Positions 17,239 to 26,093 of a stretch of DNA of 64,000 nucleotides are shown here, one piece after another. Within the stretch, counting starts at the first letter, position 1. The number at the start of each line of letters is the position of its first letter. The DNA is taken from positions 73,135 to 137,134 of the forward strand of contig CAJOIT010000003.1 in the NCBI GenBank assembly GCA_905234755.1, in the 5' to 3' direction. The notes under the pieces were generated by a model that was given only the letters and a program-made list of their open reading frames with translations, ran no database searches and was not told where the DNA came from. Position numbers and translations under genes: made by a program. Origin of the DNA: an uncultured Bacteroidales bacterium (GTDB lineage Bacteria > Bacteroidota > Bacteroidia > Bacteroidales > ML635J-15).

Positions 17239-19863
17239 TTACAATACCTTTTCTATTTCAGCCTTTGCGAACGAAATGGCATCGTCAATCTTTGAGATGT
17301 CCTTTCCGCCTGCGGTTGCCATAAACGGCTGTCCACCGCCACCGCCTTGCATGAGTTTTGCCGATTCGCGTACAAGGTTTCCTGCGTTCAAGCCTTTGTC
17401 CTTCACAAGGTTGTCGGACAAAGCAATTGCAAGTGCCGGCTTGTCGTCGCAAACGCTACCAACTATGCATGCAAAGTTGCTGAGTTCGCCACGAAGCTGT
17501 GTGCAGATTTCCTTTATGTCGTTGCCGTTGTGACCGTCGATGCGCGTGCAGATGAAAGTGGTTCCGTTGCGGTTTTCTGCTTTTTCAACCAATGATTTCT
17601 TCAACGACTTCAATTCTTCCAACTTGTATGCTTCGACTTGCTTCTTGAGCGTGGCGTTTTCGTTCATCATTGTCTCGATTCCGCCTACAAGGTTCTTAGC
17701 GTTGTTGAACTTGGCCGAGATTTCGCTCAAGGTGTCGATTTGCTTGAAGATGTATTCCTGTGCTGCAACACCTGTTATTGCTTCGATACGGCGTACGCCT
17801 GCGGCAATTGCGCTTTCGGAGATAATCTTGAAGAAACCAATTTGTCCTGTGCTTGCAACGTGAGTACCACCGCAGAGTTCTATAGAGTCGCCGAACTTTA
17901 TTACGCGGACAACCTTTCCGTACTTTTCACCGAACAAAGCCATTGCGCCCATTGCTTTGGCTTCCTCAATGTTTGCCGAACGGTTTTCTTCCTTTACGAT
18001 GTTCTTGCGGATTAACTCGTTGACAATGATTTCGGTCTGGCGAATTTCCTCGGCAGTCATCTTGTTGAAGTGAGCAAAGTCGAAACGAAGTCTTTCATCG
18101 TTAACCATCGAACCCTTCTGCTCTACATGTGTTCCGAGAACCGAACGCAAAGCGTAGTGGAGTAGGTGTGTTGCCGTGTGGTTGTTGGTGATTTCGGTAC
18201 GGCGTGCAGCATCAACAATGATTTCAAAATTGCCGTCGATGTTCTGTGGCATTTCCTTGGTGACATGGATGCGCAGGTTGTGTTCTTCTATTGTATTAAT
18301 AATAGGTATGCGCTTTTCGCCGTCAACGATTACGCCCTTGTCGCCAACCTGACCGCCTTTTTCGGCGTAGAACGGTGTGCGGTCGAAGACAATGTGGTAC
18401 AAAGTTTCGTTTTTCTGTACGACCTTGCGGTAGCGAAGTATGCTAGCGTTTTCGCGGAGGCTGTCGTAGCCGGTGAATTCGCAGTCGGCTTCATCGACGA
18501 TTACCCAGTCGTCGGTGTTGACCTCGGCGGCGTTGCGTGCGCGTTCCTTCTGCTTTGCCATTTCAGCATCGAAATCGGGCTTGTTGACGGTATAACCCTT
18601 TTCGCGAGCAATAAGTTCGGTAAGGTCGAGCGGGAATCCGTAGGTGTCGTACAGCAGGAATGCCTGAACACCCGAAATTTCGGTTTTGCCTTCCGATTTC
18701 AGTTTGTCCATTTCGGTGTCGAGCAGACGCAGGCCGCGTTCGAGTGTGCGCAGGAATACGGTTTCTTCCTCGTTGATGACCTTTTCAACCAAATTCTTCT
18801 GCGAAACAAGTTCGGGGAACGAGTCACCCATAAGGTCAACCAAAGTATCTACCAACTTGTACATGAACGGCGTCTTGATGTCGAGGAAGGAGTATGCGTA
18901 GCGTACTGCACGGCGCAAGATTCGGCGGATTACATATCCGGCTTTGTTGTTAGATGGCAACTGACCGTCGGCAATAGCGAACGAAACTGCTCTCAGGTGG
19001 TCGGCAACAACGCGCAAAGCGATGTCGGTTTTGTTGTCCTCTCCGTATTTTTTGCCCGAAATCTTTGAGATTTCGCCAATAATTGTCTGGAAAATATCGG
19101 TGTCGTAGTTAGATTTCTTGCCTTGCAGTACTGCGCACAGACGTTCGAATCCCATACCAGTGTCAATATGCTTCTGTGGCAGCGGTTCTAGTGTGCCATC
19201 TGCCTTGCGGTTGTACTGAATGAACACAAGGTTCCATATTTCAATAACTTGCGGATTGTCCTTGTTAACGAGTTCGGCACCTGCAACTTTGGCACGCTCG
19301 TCATCATCACGCAGGTCGATGTGAATTTCGGAGCATGGTCCGCATGGGCCTTGATCGCCCATTTCCCAGAAATTATCCTTCTTCGAACCATAAATTATGC
19401 GGTCTTTTGGAACATATTTCATCCAGAAGTTTTCGGCTTCGTGGTCGATGTCGAGGTTTTCCTTCGGGTCGCCACCGAAAACTGTTACATATAGACGGTT
19501 CTTGTCGATTCCATATTCTTCGGTAAGCAGATTCCATGCAAGACGAATGGCATCTTCCTTGAAATAGTCGCCAAACGACCAGTTGCCAAGCATTTCGAAC
19601 ATGGTGTGATGGTAGGTGTCGTGTCCAACATCTTCAAGGTCGTTGTGCTTTCCCGAAACACGCAGGCATTTCTGCGAGTCGGCAACGCGAAGCGATTCAG
19701 GTTTTCTTATTCCAAGGAAAATATCCTTAAATTGGTTCATACCTGCATTGGTAAACATCAGGGTAGGGTCACCCTTGACAATCATCGATGAACTTGGCAC
19801 AATCTTGTGTCCGTTTCTCTCGAAGTAGCTCTTGAATCTTGCTCTAATTTCCTTTGAGTCCAT
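17239..19863 (-). CDS. alaS: Alanyl-tRNA synthetase
   Basis: A full-length 874-residue class II synthetase charging tRNA-Ala. The N-terminal catalytic core starts [19 protein letters not shown] and contains [15 protein letters not shown] and [15 protein letters not shown]. The editing domain has HTATHLLH and the distal CGGTH zinc motif, and the C-terminal domain ends with the glycine-rich [18 protein letters not shown]. The length is normal for the family. It is transcribed divergently from the M23 peptidase gene, as in many Bacteroidota. Confidence 0.98.
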   Translation of the reverse strand: MDSKEIRARFKSYFERNGHKIVPSSSMIVKGDPTLMFTNAGMNQFKDIFLGIRKPESLRVADSQKCLRVSGKHNDLEDVGHDTYHHTMFEMLGNWSFGDYFKEDAIRLAWNLLTEEYGIDKNRLYVTVFGGDPKENLDIDHEAENFWMKYVPKDRIIYGSKKDNFWEMGDQGPCGPCSEIHIDLRDDDERAKVAGAELVNKDNPQVIEIWNLVFIQYNRKADGTLEPLPQKHIDTGMGFERLCAVLQGKKSNYDTDIFQTIIGEISKISGKKYGEDNKTDIALRVVADHLRAVSFAIADGQLPSNNKAGYVIRRILRRAVRYAYSFLDIKTPFMYKLVDTLVDLMGDSFPELVSQKNLVEKVINEEETVFLRTLERGLRLLDTEMDKLKSEGKTEISGVQAFLLYDTYGFPLDLTELIAREKGYTVNKPDFDAEMAKQKERARNAAEVNTDDWVIVDEADCEFTGYDSLRENASILRYRKVVQKNETLYHIVFDRTPFYAEKGGQVGDKGVIVDGEKRIPIINTIEEHNLRIHVTKEMPQNIDGNFEIIVDAARRTEITNNHTATHLLHYALRSVLGTHVEQKGSMVNDERLRFDFAHFNKMTAEEIRQTEIIVNELIRKNIVKEENRSANIEEAKAMGAMALFGEKYGKVVRVIKFGDSIELCGGTHVASTGQIGFFKIISESAIAAGVRRIEAITGVAAQEYIFKQIDTLSEISAKFNNAKNLVGGIETMMNENATLKKQVEAYKLEELKSLKKSLVEKAENRNGTTFICTRIDGHNGNDIKEICTQLRGELSNFACIVGSVCDDKPALAIALSDNLVKDKGLNAGNLVRESAKLMQGGGGGQPFMATAGGKDISKIDDAISFAKAEIEKVL

Positions 19864-19914
19864 TTTGTTAATATATTGATTATCAATATTATTTTTATAA
19901 GTCGTTTCAAAAAT

Positions 19915-19945
19915 TTTGCAAAATTAAACAATATTGTTAATTTTG
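19915..19945 (+). promoter_or_regulatory. Consensus promoter of the M23 peptidase gene
   Basis: TTTG at 19915-19918, a 19-base spacer, and TAATTTTG at 19938-19945 match the phylum consensus fully. The start codon follows at 19979. Confidence 0.85.
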
Positions 19946-19978
19946 CACCGTTTTTTGTTAAAAACTCATCGGTAGAGG

Positions 19979-20956
19979 ATGAAATTGTTTAAGAAAAAAT
20001 ACAAGTTCAATCGCGAGTCGTTGCAGTACGAGGAGGTGAAATTCAGTTTCAAGAAATTCCTTGTGAGAATGATTCCGTACACGATTTCATCTTTGATATT
20101 TGGTGCAGTGATAATGTTTCTGTATATAGTTGTCTTTGAATCTCCTGAAGAGCGCATTTTGCGTTCCGAAAACGAATATCTGGAGAAAAACTTTGCGGAA
20201 ATGAGCCGCCGTTTGGAGCAGAGCGACAGTCTTCTGAACGAAATGGCAAAACGCGACAACTATATATACCGCACAATCTTTGAACAGGATACGATACCTT
20301 GCACTATTCGTAATGCTGGCGTTGGTGGTTCGGACAGGTATGCAAAATACGATGGCTACGAAACTTCCGACCTTGTGAAAGGCATTGCAAAGAAACTTGA
20401 CCGCATTGAGTCGAAAATGAATGTGCAAAGTTTATCGTATCTTACTTTACTTGATGAAATCAAGCATCGCGAGAAACTAAGTGCATCATTGCCGGTATTT
20501 CAGCCGATTCGTCCGGGAGACTTGACGAGTATTGGTTCGTATTTCGGTTATCGTATGCACCCTGTGCTTCATTTCCTGCGTATGCATACTGGCATCGACA
20601 TGAATGCGGCAACCGGAACACCAGTGTATGCTGCTGGCGATGGCGTTGTTGTTACTGCTGATGGAAACAATCATGGTTACGGCAATATGATAGAAATCGA
20701 CCATAAGGTTGATGGTCTTTCATCGAGGTATGCGCACCTTAGCAAGATTCTTGTGAAGAAAGGTCAGCAAGTTAAGCGTGGCGAACTGATTGGCAAGGTT
20801 GGAAGCACAGGAATGTCAACAGGTCCGCATTTGCATTATGAGGTGCTTATCAATGGCAAGCAGATAAATCCATTGAGATATATGATTACGCCCACCGCAG
20901 ACGAGTACAGGGCTATGATTGAGGCTGCGAACTACACGGGTGTGTCGTTTGATTAG
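19979..20956 (+). CDS. M23 family metallopeptidase, membrane-anchored
   Basis: A 325-residue LytM-type peptidoglycan endopeptidase. One membrane helix at about residues 34-53 follows a basic cytoplasmic start, then a coiled coil (about 60-95), and the M23 domain at about 180-290: GYRMHP, HTGIDM and PHLHYEV supply the zinc ligands, with SRYAHLSKI between. It probably trims or opens peptidoglycan cross-links in the periplasm, or regulates such enzymes. All zinc-binding residues are present, so it should be active. The gene is divergent from alaS and has its own consensus promoter. Confidence 0.93.
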   Translation: MKLFKKKYKFNRESLQYEEVKFSFKKFLVRMIPYTISSLIFGAVIMFLYIVVFESPEERILRSENEYLEKNFAEMSRRLEQSDSLLNEMAKRDNYIYRTIFEQDTIPCTIRNAGVGGSDRYAKYDGYETSDLVKGIAKKLDRIESKMNVQSLSYLTLLDEIKHREKLSASLPVFQPIRPGDLTSIGSYFGYRMHPVLHFLRMHTGIDMNAATGTPVYAAGDGVVVTADGNNHGYGNMIEIDHKVDGLSSRYAHLSKILVKKGQQVKRGELIGKVGSTGMSTGPHLHYEVLINGKQINPLRYMITPTADEYRAMIEAANYTGVSFD

Positions 20957-21221
20957 GACTGTTTCAATGCCTACGGCGTTTCAATGGGCTAAAGCCCGTT
21001 TCAAGTTTCATGTTTTTATGGCTTCGCCGTTTCAAGGGCTAAAGCCCGTTTCTAGGTTTGGCTTACGCCGAGCTAAAGGTTAACTTCGTTGAGGGCTGCG
21101 CCGTTCTACGCTGCGCTGTTTCTATGGCTAAAGCCGTTCTGGTTCAATGTTCAAGTGTTCAAGGTTCAGTGTTCGAACATTTGATGGGCTGACTAGACTG
21201 TTAACTCTTAACTTTTAACTA
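20957..21221. repeat. Cluster of micro-hairpin repeats (cluster 1)
   Basis: The region is a mosaic of 9-12-base hairpins such as GGGCTAAAGCCC, GGCTTCGCC, GGCTTACGCC and GGCTGCGCC, mostly followed by GTTTC or GTTCT. The segment 21056-21107 recurs at 54951-55002 with three differences in 52 bases. Related clusters are at 39324-39440 and 40826-41050. No gene is present. Confidence 0.85.
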
Positions 21222-21938
21222 TTAACTGATAATCAGTTTTGCTGAATAGTCGTAGTGTTCGCCTTCGCGAATGAATTCCATTTTCAGTCCGCATTGTGTG
21301 GCGTAGTCCTCAACTGAATACGGATCGGCAAAGAACCAGTTGAATTTGCCAGAGCGCTGTCTGTGGAAGGAGATGTCGTACACGAGTTCACCGTAGTATT
21401 TGCCACCAAGTGGAATGTTCATAGAACCATCATCTTCCAGATAAAGGTACTGCAAATCCGATGAGTCGAAGACAATTTGTCCGCCATCGTTTAGCAGCGA
21501 TTTAAGGTGGGAGAGGAGCTTCGGCAGTTCTGGCAAGGTGCCTGCCATGCCTATGCCGTTCATCAGCAAGAATATGGTGTCGAACTTTTGTTCGCTGTAG
21601 TCGAAAATGTTTTTGCAGACAACCTTTTTTATTCCGCGCTTTTGCATTACTTCGTAGCAGCCTTCAGATATGTCGAGGGCGGTAACATCGAAACCTTTGT
21701 CCTGCAGGTATAGCGAGTGGGAGCCGGCACATGCGCCAATGTCGAGGATTTTGCCTTTGGCTTCGAGCAGGGCGGCTTTTTCATGTTCGGGCATCTCGTC
21801 GAATCCGCGGAAAAGGTAGTCGGCTGGAAGATAGTCGGTTTCGGCGATGTCGGTACGGACTGTGATTTTTGCTTTCTTGTCGCCATCCAAGTACGCCTTG
21901 CAGCAAAGTCCGAAAATGTCGGTATTATTGGTTGTCAT
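21222..21938 (-). CDS. Class I SAM-dependent methyltransferase
   Basis: A 238-residue methyltransferase. The SAM-binding motif I is KILDIGACAGSHSLYL (about residues 62-77), followed by the acidic end of strand 2 in VTALDIS and the motif-IV region FDTIFLLMNGIG. Nothing in the rest indicates the substrate; the C-terminal part (FFADPYSVEDYATQCGLKM) is typical of small-molecule methyltransferases. It stands alone, 102 bases from the HTH gene 22041-22388 on the same strand. Confidence 0.85.
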   Translation of the reverse strand: MTTNNTDIFGLCCKAYLDGDKKAKITVRTDIAETDYLPADYLFRGFDEMPEHEKAALLEAKGKILDIGACAGSHSLYLQDKGFDVTALDISEGCYEVMQKRGIKKVVCKNIFDYSEQKFDTIFLLMNGIGMAGTLPELPKLLSHLKSLLNDGGQIVFDSSDLQYLYLEDDGSMNIPLGGKYYGELVYDISFHRQRSGKFNWFFADPYSVEDYATQCGLKMEFIREGEHYDYSAKLIIS

Positions 21939-22040
21939 TTGTTTAATAAATTACAAAGATTTTTGTTTTTAAGTGGGTAAAAATACAACAAAAAATGTTC
22001 CAAATATAGAACATTTTTCTTGTGAAATTATAATCATATT

Positions 22041-22388
22041 TTAGTTGTCTTCAGATTTACTTGACTTTTCAATGAAGTTCTGCATTTGCTGGATGAGAGT
22101 TTCCTGTTCCTTGATTATCTGATTCTTGCTTTCAATAATGCTATCCTTTATTTTGCAGTTCTGACATTCCGAGGAGGTTTGTTCCAGGTTTTCTATTTCG
22201 GCTTCTTTTAGAAAAACAGAAATATCAACATTCAAGTATTGCGCAATCTTTTGCAATGTACGAATCTTGAAATCGTCGTTTGAAAGTGCTTGTCTGAATC
22301 CAGTAAGGCTCATGCCTATGCCTTCTGATAATTCTTTTTCTGTAACTTTCTTGAGTTTTCTTATTTCTGTTATTCTTTTAGAAATCAA
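22041..22388 (-). CDS. XRE-family HTH protein with C-terminal coiled coil
   Basis: A 115-residue DNA-binding protein. The helix-turn-helix covers about residues 1-58 (ITEIRKLKKVTEKELSEGIG, SLTGFRQALS, TLQKIAQYLNV). The C-terminal half (about 68-110) is a polar coiled coil after a C-x-x-C pair (ECQNCK), suggesting dimerisation. It is likely a transcriptional regulator. It is divergent from the PKD lipoprotein at 22498, so the shared 109-base space is a plausible target. Confidence 0.85.
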   Translation of the reverse strand: MISKRITEIRKLKKVTEKELSEGIGMSLTGFRQALSNDDFKIRTLQKIAQYLNVDISVFLKEAEIENLEQTSSECQNCKIKDSIIESKNQIIKEQETLIQQMQNFIEKSSKSEDN

Positions 22389-22497
22389 TTTATTATTGCG
22401 TTTGTGTAAAAAATGTTATATCCTAATTGTAAATTTTGTTGTATTATAATTGCAGATAATGTTATATTTGCATTATAAATTTAATAAAATTACTGTA

Positions 22498-23235
22498 ATG
22501 AGAAACTTTAAATTTTTAATGATTTTAGCTGTAGCAGCTATTTTCTTTTCGGGATGTGCCAAAGAACCGTTGGCTTTATTTTCGGTGGATAATGATGTGG
22601 TTTATGTAGGAGATGAGGTTGCTTTTACCAATGCTTCTGTAGATGCTGATACCTATTACTGGGATTTCGGTGATGGAAAATCATCAACTAAGTTTAGTCC
22701 CAAACATACATATGAAACAGCAGGAACATATACGGTATATCTCCATGCTAATACAAAAAAGGATGCATCTGTTGCTTCTTTGACAATTACAGTCAAGAAA
22801 CATAACGAGTTTGTTGTGGAAAATGTTCATTATCCGATAACGGAATTTAAGGTCATCCGTGATAATTCAACAAATGGTGGTAACAATTATTATTTGTATT
22901 TCTACAATAAAAACGAGTTGGTTTATAATTCTACATCTGAATGGTTTACAGGCAGGGGAAGTATGCTAGAGGTTGATATATATGCAAATTCTTTAGAAAG
23001 TGGAACATATAGGTATAATGAAGAAGTAACCCCAATTTTAGGTACTGCTAGTTGGATTGAGGCATATACAGATTATAATTTTGACATTGACGATGGTTTG
23101 TCAAGATTTGCTGATTCTGGTTCTGTAGTAGTGATAAGAAATGGAGATAATTACATTTTTGAAATTGAATTTACTAATGCTAGTGGTATAACAGTTACAG
23201 GATATGTTGAATGTAAAATTACGGCAGCAGTATAG
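22498..23235 (+). CDS. PKD-domain lipoprotein
   Basis: A 245-residue lipoprotein. The start at 22498 opens onto a lipobox signal (MRNFKFLMILAVAAIFFSGC), with the lipidated cysteine at about residue 20. One PKD domain follows (YYWDFGDGKSSTKFSPKHTY, about residues 57-76). The remaining about 140 residues form an unrecognised beta-rich domain. It is expected at the outer or cell surface, possibly binding glycans or proteins. A -7 box TATATTTG lies at 22463-22470. Confidence 0.85.
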   Translation: MRNFKFLMILAVAAIFFSGCAKEPLALFSVDNDVVYVGDEVAFTNASVDADTYYWDFGDGKSSTKFSPKHTYETAGTYTVYLHANTKKDASVASLTITVKKHNEFVVENVHYPITEFKVIRDNSTNGGNNYYLYFYNKNELVYNSTSEWFTGRGSMLEVDIYANSLESGTYRYNEEVTPILGTASWIEAYTDYNFDIDDGLSRFADSGSVVVIRNGDNYIFEIEFTNASGITVTGYVECKITAAV

Positions 23236-23257
23236 TAAGTCGTTTTTGTAAATGATA

Positions 23258-23292
23258 AATGCAGCTCAATTTTAGGGCTGCATTTTTTTTTT
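23258..23292 (+). terminator. Terminator after the PKD lipoprotein gene
   Basis: AATGCAGC (23258-23265) pairs with GCTGCATT (23277-23284), followed by a run of T residues. It ends transcription of the gene stopping at 23235. Confidence 0.88.
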
Positions 23293-23325
23293 GCATAATT
23301 CGAGACTAATAATTATTGTGTAATA

Positions 23326-23400
23326 CTTTATTTGAAATAGTTTTATTTGAAATAGTTTTATTTGAAATAACTTTATTTGAAATAATCTTATTTGAAATAA
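23326..23400. repeat. 15-bp tandem repeat, five units
   Basis: Five head-to-tail 15-base units (23326, 23341, 23356, 23371, 23386) share TTATTTGAAATA, with variation at the first, second and last bases. A degenerate sixth follows at 23401. The unit centre ATTTGAAAT is nearly palindromic. The array lies between the convergent lipoprotein and ABC transporter genes, downstream of both. Confidence 0.92.
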
Positions 23401-23453
23401 GTTTATTTCATTGAAAATAGTTAATAAATTGACTATTATTGATTTATGAAAAA

Positions 23454-26093
23454 TTATTGTCGTTTTATGAACTTTGTCAGTCCGATTAATGCTATGCATA
23501 GCACTAAATTCATCAGCAAAAGCACAATGATATTGTATTGAAAAGTGCGCAAAGTTATGTCAGCAATGGTTTTGTGTCCGCAGAGAAAAATCGTCTTTCC
23601 ACCTTGTTGTGTGCTGTAAATTGGCGGAATGCCTGTTTTCGAATTGGTTACGATTTTTGAAATGTACATGTTACCGAACTGCTTGTAAACGCTGTCGTGA
23701 TTTGGTATGTGCTCAAGTCTGCGGTCAATTTCTGTTTGAGCATCATTTTTCTGTTTCCTGAATTGTGGTTTTAGTGCATTGTCTTGCAATGAATTTAGTT
23801 TGTCGGTTGCATCGTAAAGTGAGACTTTTGCATCAAAAATTTCCTGTTCGATGGGATTTGCTAGATATGCTTCGGTCATGCAGGCTTCGTCTGCCCAACG
23901 GATTGGCATAAGGTCGGCGAAGAGCGGAATGCCGTTGTCCTTCACAAAATGGCTGTTGAAATTGTCGTATTGCACAAGTCCGCCCGAAAAAATCATCTGT
24001 GGAATTACTATTATAGGGATAAGCAGATAAACCGTAGAGATGCTTCGGAAGAGCATTGACAAAATCATTGAGGTCAGGCATCCGCAGAATGTTAGTAACC
24101 AAATGGTTGCGAACGTGCTTGGAAACAGGAAGATGCAAACTTCAATAGCTGTTGCTGGCAAAGTCATCAGCACAGAAATTATGCCCGAATGGACTATGTA
24201 TTTTGTGATTTTTGCCAATGTTAGTGAGGTGCTTTTGTCGACAATGACATGCTCGTTGCGGTGGAATTGCCGTAGGAAAATGAACTCGTGGGCAGAAAGC
24301 ACCAATCCGATGAAAAATGCCGTTATGAGCATCATCATTAGCCATGCAGGAATGTTTGGATTGGAGAAGTATGCGTAGTCATCCGAATGCGAAAACCTTG
24401 TAATCAGCGACATGGCAACTGTCATCGCTGGCGGAATAGCAAAGAGCATTGCCGTGCGCAACTTGTTGTGGAAATCGCAGCGGAACGAAAATTTCAGTTG
24501 AGAGGCAAAGGATTTGAATGGGTTTAATTTCCTGTGTTCTACTTCCTTTATGTCGCTTTGTAGTGGTGTACTTTTGTTTGTTTCCGTAAACTTGGCGTAC
24601 CATTCTTCGGGCGAGGTAATTCGTTGTGGTGTAGGATCTTCCGTATTATGAACGGTTTCCGTTATCATGTTTAGGATTACGCCCGGGTTGAAATGCGTTT
24701 CGATTAGTGATTCCTTGTCGATTTTGCCTGCAAGACGGCGGAAATATTCTGCAGATTCGGCTGGAGTTCCGTAGAATACGGGGTAGCCGCCATCATCGAT
24801 GATGAGAATCTTGTCGAACATCATGAAGGTTTCGTAGTCTGGCTGGTGGATTGAGGCAATTACGACTTTTCCCTCGGATGCTATTTTGCGTAATAGGGCG
24901 ACAATTTTTAGCGAATCGGTTGACGAAAGTCCGCTTGTTGGTTCATCTAGGATAAAGACATCGGGATTGGCTAACATTTCCATCGCTATGCCGAGACGCT
25001 TCTGCTGTCCGCCCGAAATTTGCCACGGAGTGCCATCAGATTTTGCGACAATGTTGTTTGCAAAATCTTCAAGTTCAACACTTTCCAATGCCTGCTTTAT
25101 TCTTTCGGCGCGGTTGTCGCATTCTTGCAGAAAATTAAGCCTTTGTTCTAAGTGTTCCCTGACGGAGAAAAGCGGAATCAAAGCATTCGCTTGTGGCAGG
25201 TACGAACGCGAAAAGTGCGAATCTCCATTGCCCGAACGCTTGTATATTTGCCCCGAATACGACTTTTCAACTCCAGCAATCGCTTTTAGCAAAGTGGTTT
25301 TGCCCGAGCCGCTTCGTCCCATTATGCCTACGAGTTCGCCGCTTCGCATTTCGCAAGATAGGGGATGGAGGAACGTTTTTCCTTTACGCTTTATGCAGAT
25401 GTCGTTGAGTATCAGACTGAATTTGTCGTCATTATTGCTTGCTCCTGCAAGAGAAATAAGGTCTTTAAGGTAGTATTTTCTATGGTCGGCAGTGCTTACA
25501 ACCGAGTTTATGCCAACAAGTTCGGTTTCTCCTTTTGCTATTTGTTGACCATTGACAGAAATTTTGCCAAATGACTTTATTGCTGCTAAGTTGTTGGAAA
25601 GCATGATAAAGACGGCAACAGATTCTGAACCAAGTTCAGAATGACAATTGTTGCCGTTTTCAGTTATTTGATGGCAGTTTGTGGGATTTTCGGCGTGTAG
25701 TTTTTCTATGTTAGTGAGGATATTTGTATTAATCTCGTAAATGTCGGCAACGAGACGCATAAATTCTTCCGACTGCTCGTTGGCTGGATAAAGAAGTTTT
25801 TCGAGGTAGAAAAGCACCTGTATGCGGTCGTCATGCGAAAGATTCCGGCTGGTTTCGTTGCAAATCTTTATCAGTCGTACCGAATTGAGCGACAATCGTT
25901 TGTTAGAAAATGATGCGTACTCTTCGAGTGCTTTTTCAAATTCGGCTGTGTATTCGTTGATGTATCTGTCTTCGATTGTTCTGCTAAGGAATGTCTTGAA
26001 TTTTATGACGATGCCATTGGAATCTTCGCTGTTGCATTTGTTTGCCGAGATTGCAAACAGTTTCAGGATTGATGACAAAGTTTCCCTATTCAT
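23454..26093 (-). CDS. ABCG-like transporter, ATPase fused to permease
   Basis: An 879-residue half-transporter in the order nucleotide-binding domain then ABC-2-type permease, as in the ABCG/White family. The ATPase domain (about residues 230-440) has Walker A GRSGSGKTT, signature ISGGQQKR, Walker B VFILDEPTSGLS and the switch IASIHQPDYE. About six membrane helices follow (about 555-875), with an extra-membrane loop. The first about 190 residues are an unusual helical N-terminal extension (YLEKLLYPANEQSEEFMRLV). Residues about 148-160 (NGNNCHSELGSESVAVF) are encoded by a palindromic repeat at 25612-25657. It overlaps the antiporter gene by eight bases, so the two are co-translated. The substrate is unknown. 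Confidence 0.87.
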   Translation of the reverse strand: MNRETLSSILKLFAISANKCNSEDSNGIVIKFKTFLSRTIEDRYINEYTAEFEKALEEYASFSNKRLSLNSVRLIKICNETSRNLSHDDRIQVLFYLEKLLYPANEQSEEFMRLVADIYEINTNILTNIEKLHAENPTNCHQITENGNNCHSELGSESVAVFIMLSNNLAAIKSFGKISVNGQQIAKGETELVGINSVVSTADHRKYYLKDLISLAGASNNDDKFSLILNDICIKRKGKTFLHPLSCEMRSGELVGIMGRSGSGKTTLLKAIAGVEKSYSGQIYKRSGNGDSHFSRSYLPQANALIPLFSVREHLEQRLNFLQECDNRAERIKQALESVELEDFANNIVAKSDGTPWQISGGQQKRLGIAMEMLANPDVFILDEPTSGLSSTDSLKIVALLRKIASEGKVVIASIHQPDYETFMMFDKILIIDDGGYPVFYGTPAESAEYFRRLAGKIDKESLIETHFNPGVILNMITETVHNTEDPTPQRITSPEEWYAKFTETNKSTPLQSDIKEVEHRKLNPFKSFASQLKFSFRCDFHNKLRTAMLFAIPPAMTVAMSLITRFSHSDDYAYFSNPNIPAWLMMMLITAFFIGLVLSAHEFIFLRQFHRNEHVIVDKSTSLTLAKITKYIVHSGIISVLMTLPATAIEVCIFLFPSTFATIWLLTFCGCLTSMILSMLFRSISTVYLLIPIIVIPQMIFSGGLVQYDNFNSHFVKDNGIPLFADLMPIRWADEACMTEAYLANPIEQEIFDAKVSLYDATDKLNSLQDNALKPQFRKQKNDAQTEIDRRLEHIPNHDSVYKQFGNMYISKIVTNSKTGIPPIYSTQQGGKTIFLCGHKTIADITLRTFQYNIIVLLLMNLVLCIALIGLTKFIKRQ
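25612..25657. repeat. Palindromic repeat inside the ABC transporter gene
   Basis: Outer arms ACGGCAACA (25612-25620) and TGTTGCCGT (25649-25657) enclose the core arms ATTCTGAAC (25622-25630) and GTTCAGAAT (25634-25642). The architecture equals the terminators at 11404 and 17171, but here it is in frame within coding sequence, on the N-terminal side of the ATPase domain. Confidence 0.88.

Noticed and set aside
23326..23400. CRISPR-like array
   Set aside because: Units are only 15 bases and directly adjacent, with no spacers and no cas genes.
23272..23499. Frame with repeated LFQIK
   Set aside because: It arises because the 15-base tandem repeat is a multiple of three; there is no start context and it overlaps the transporter stop.
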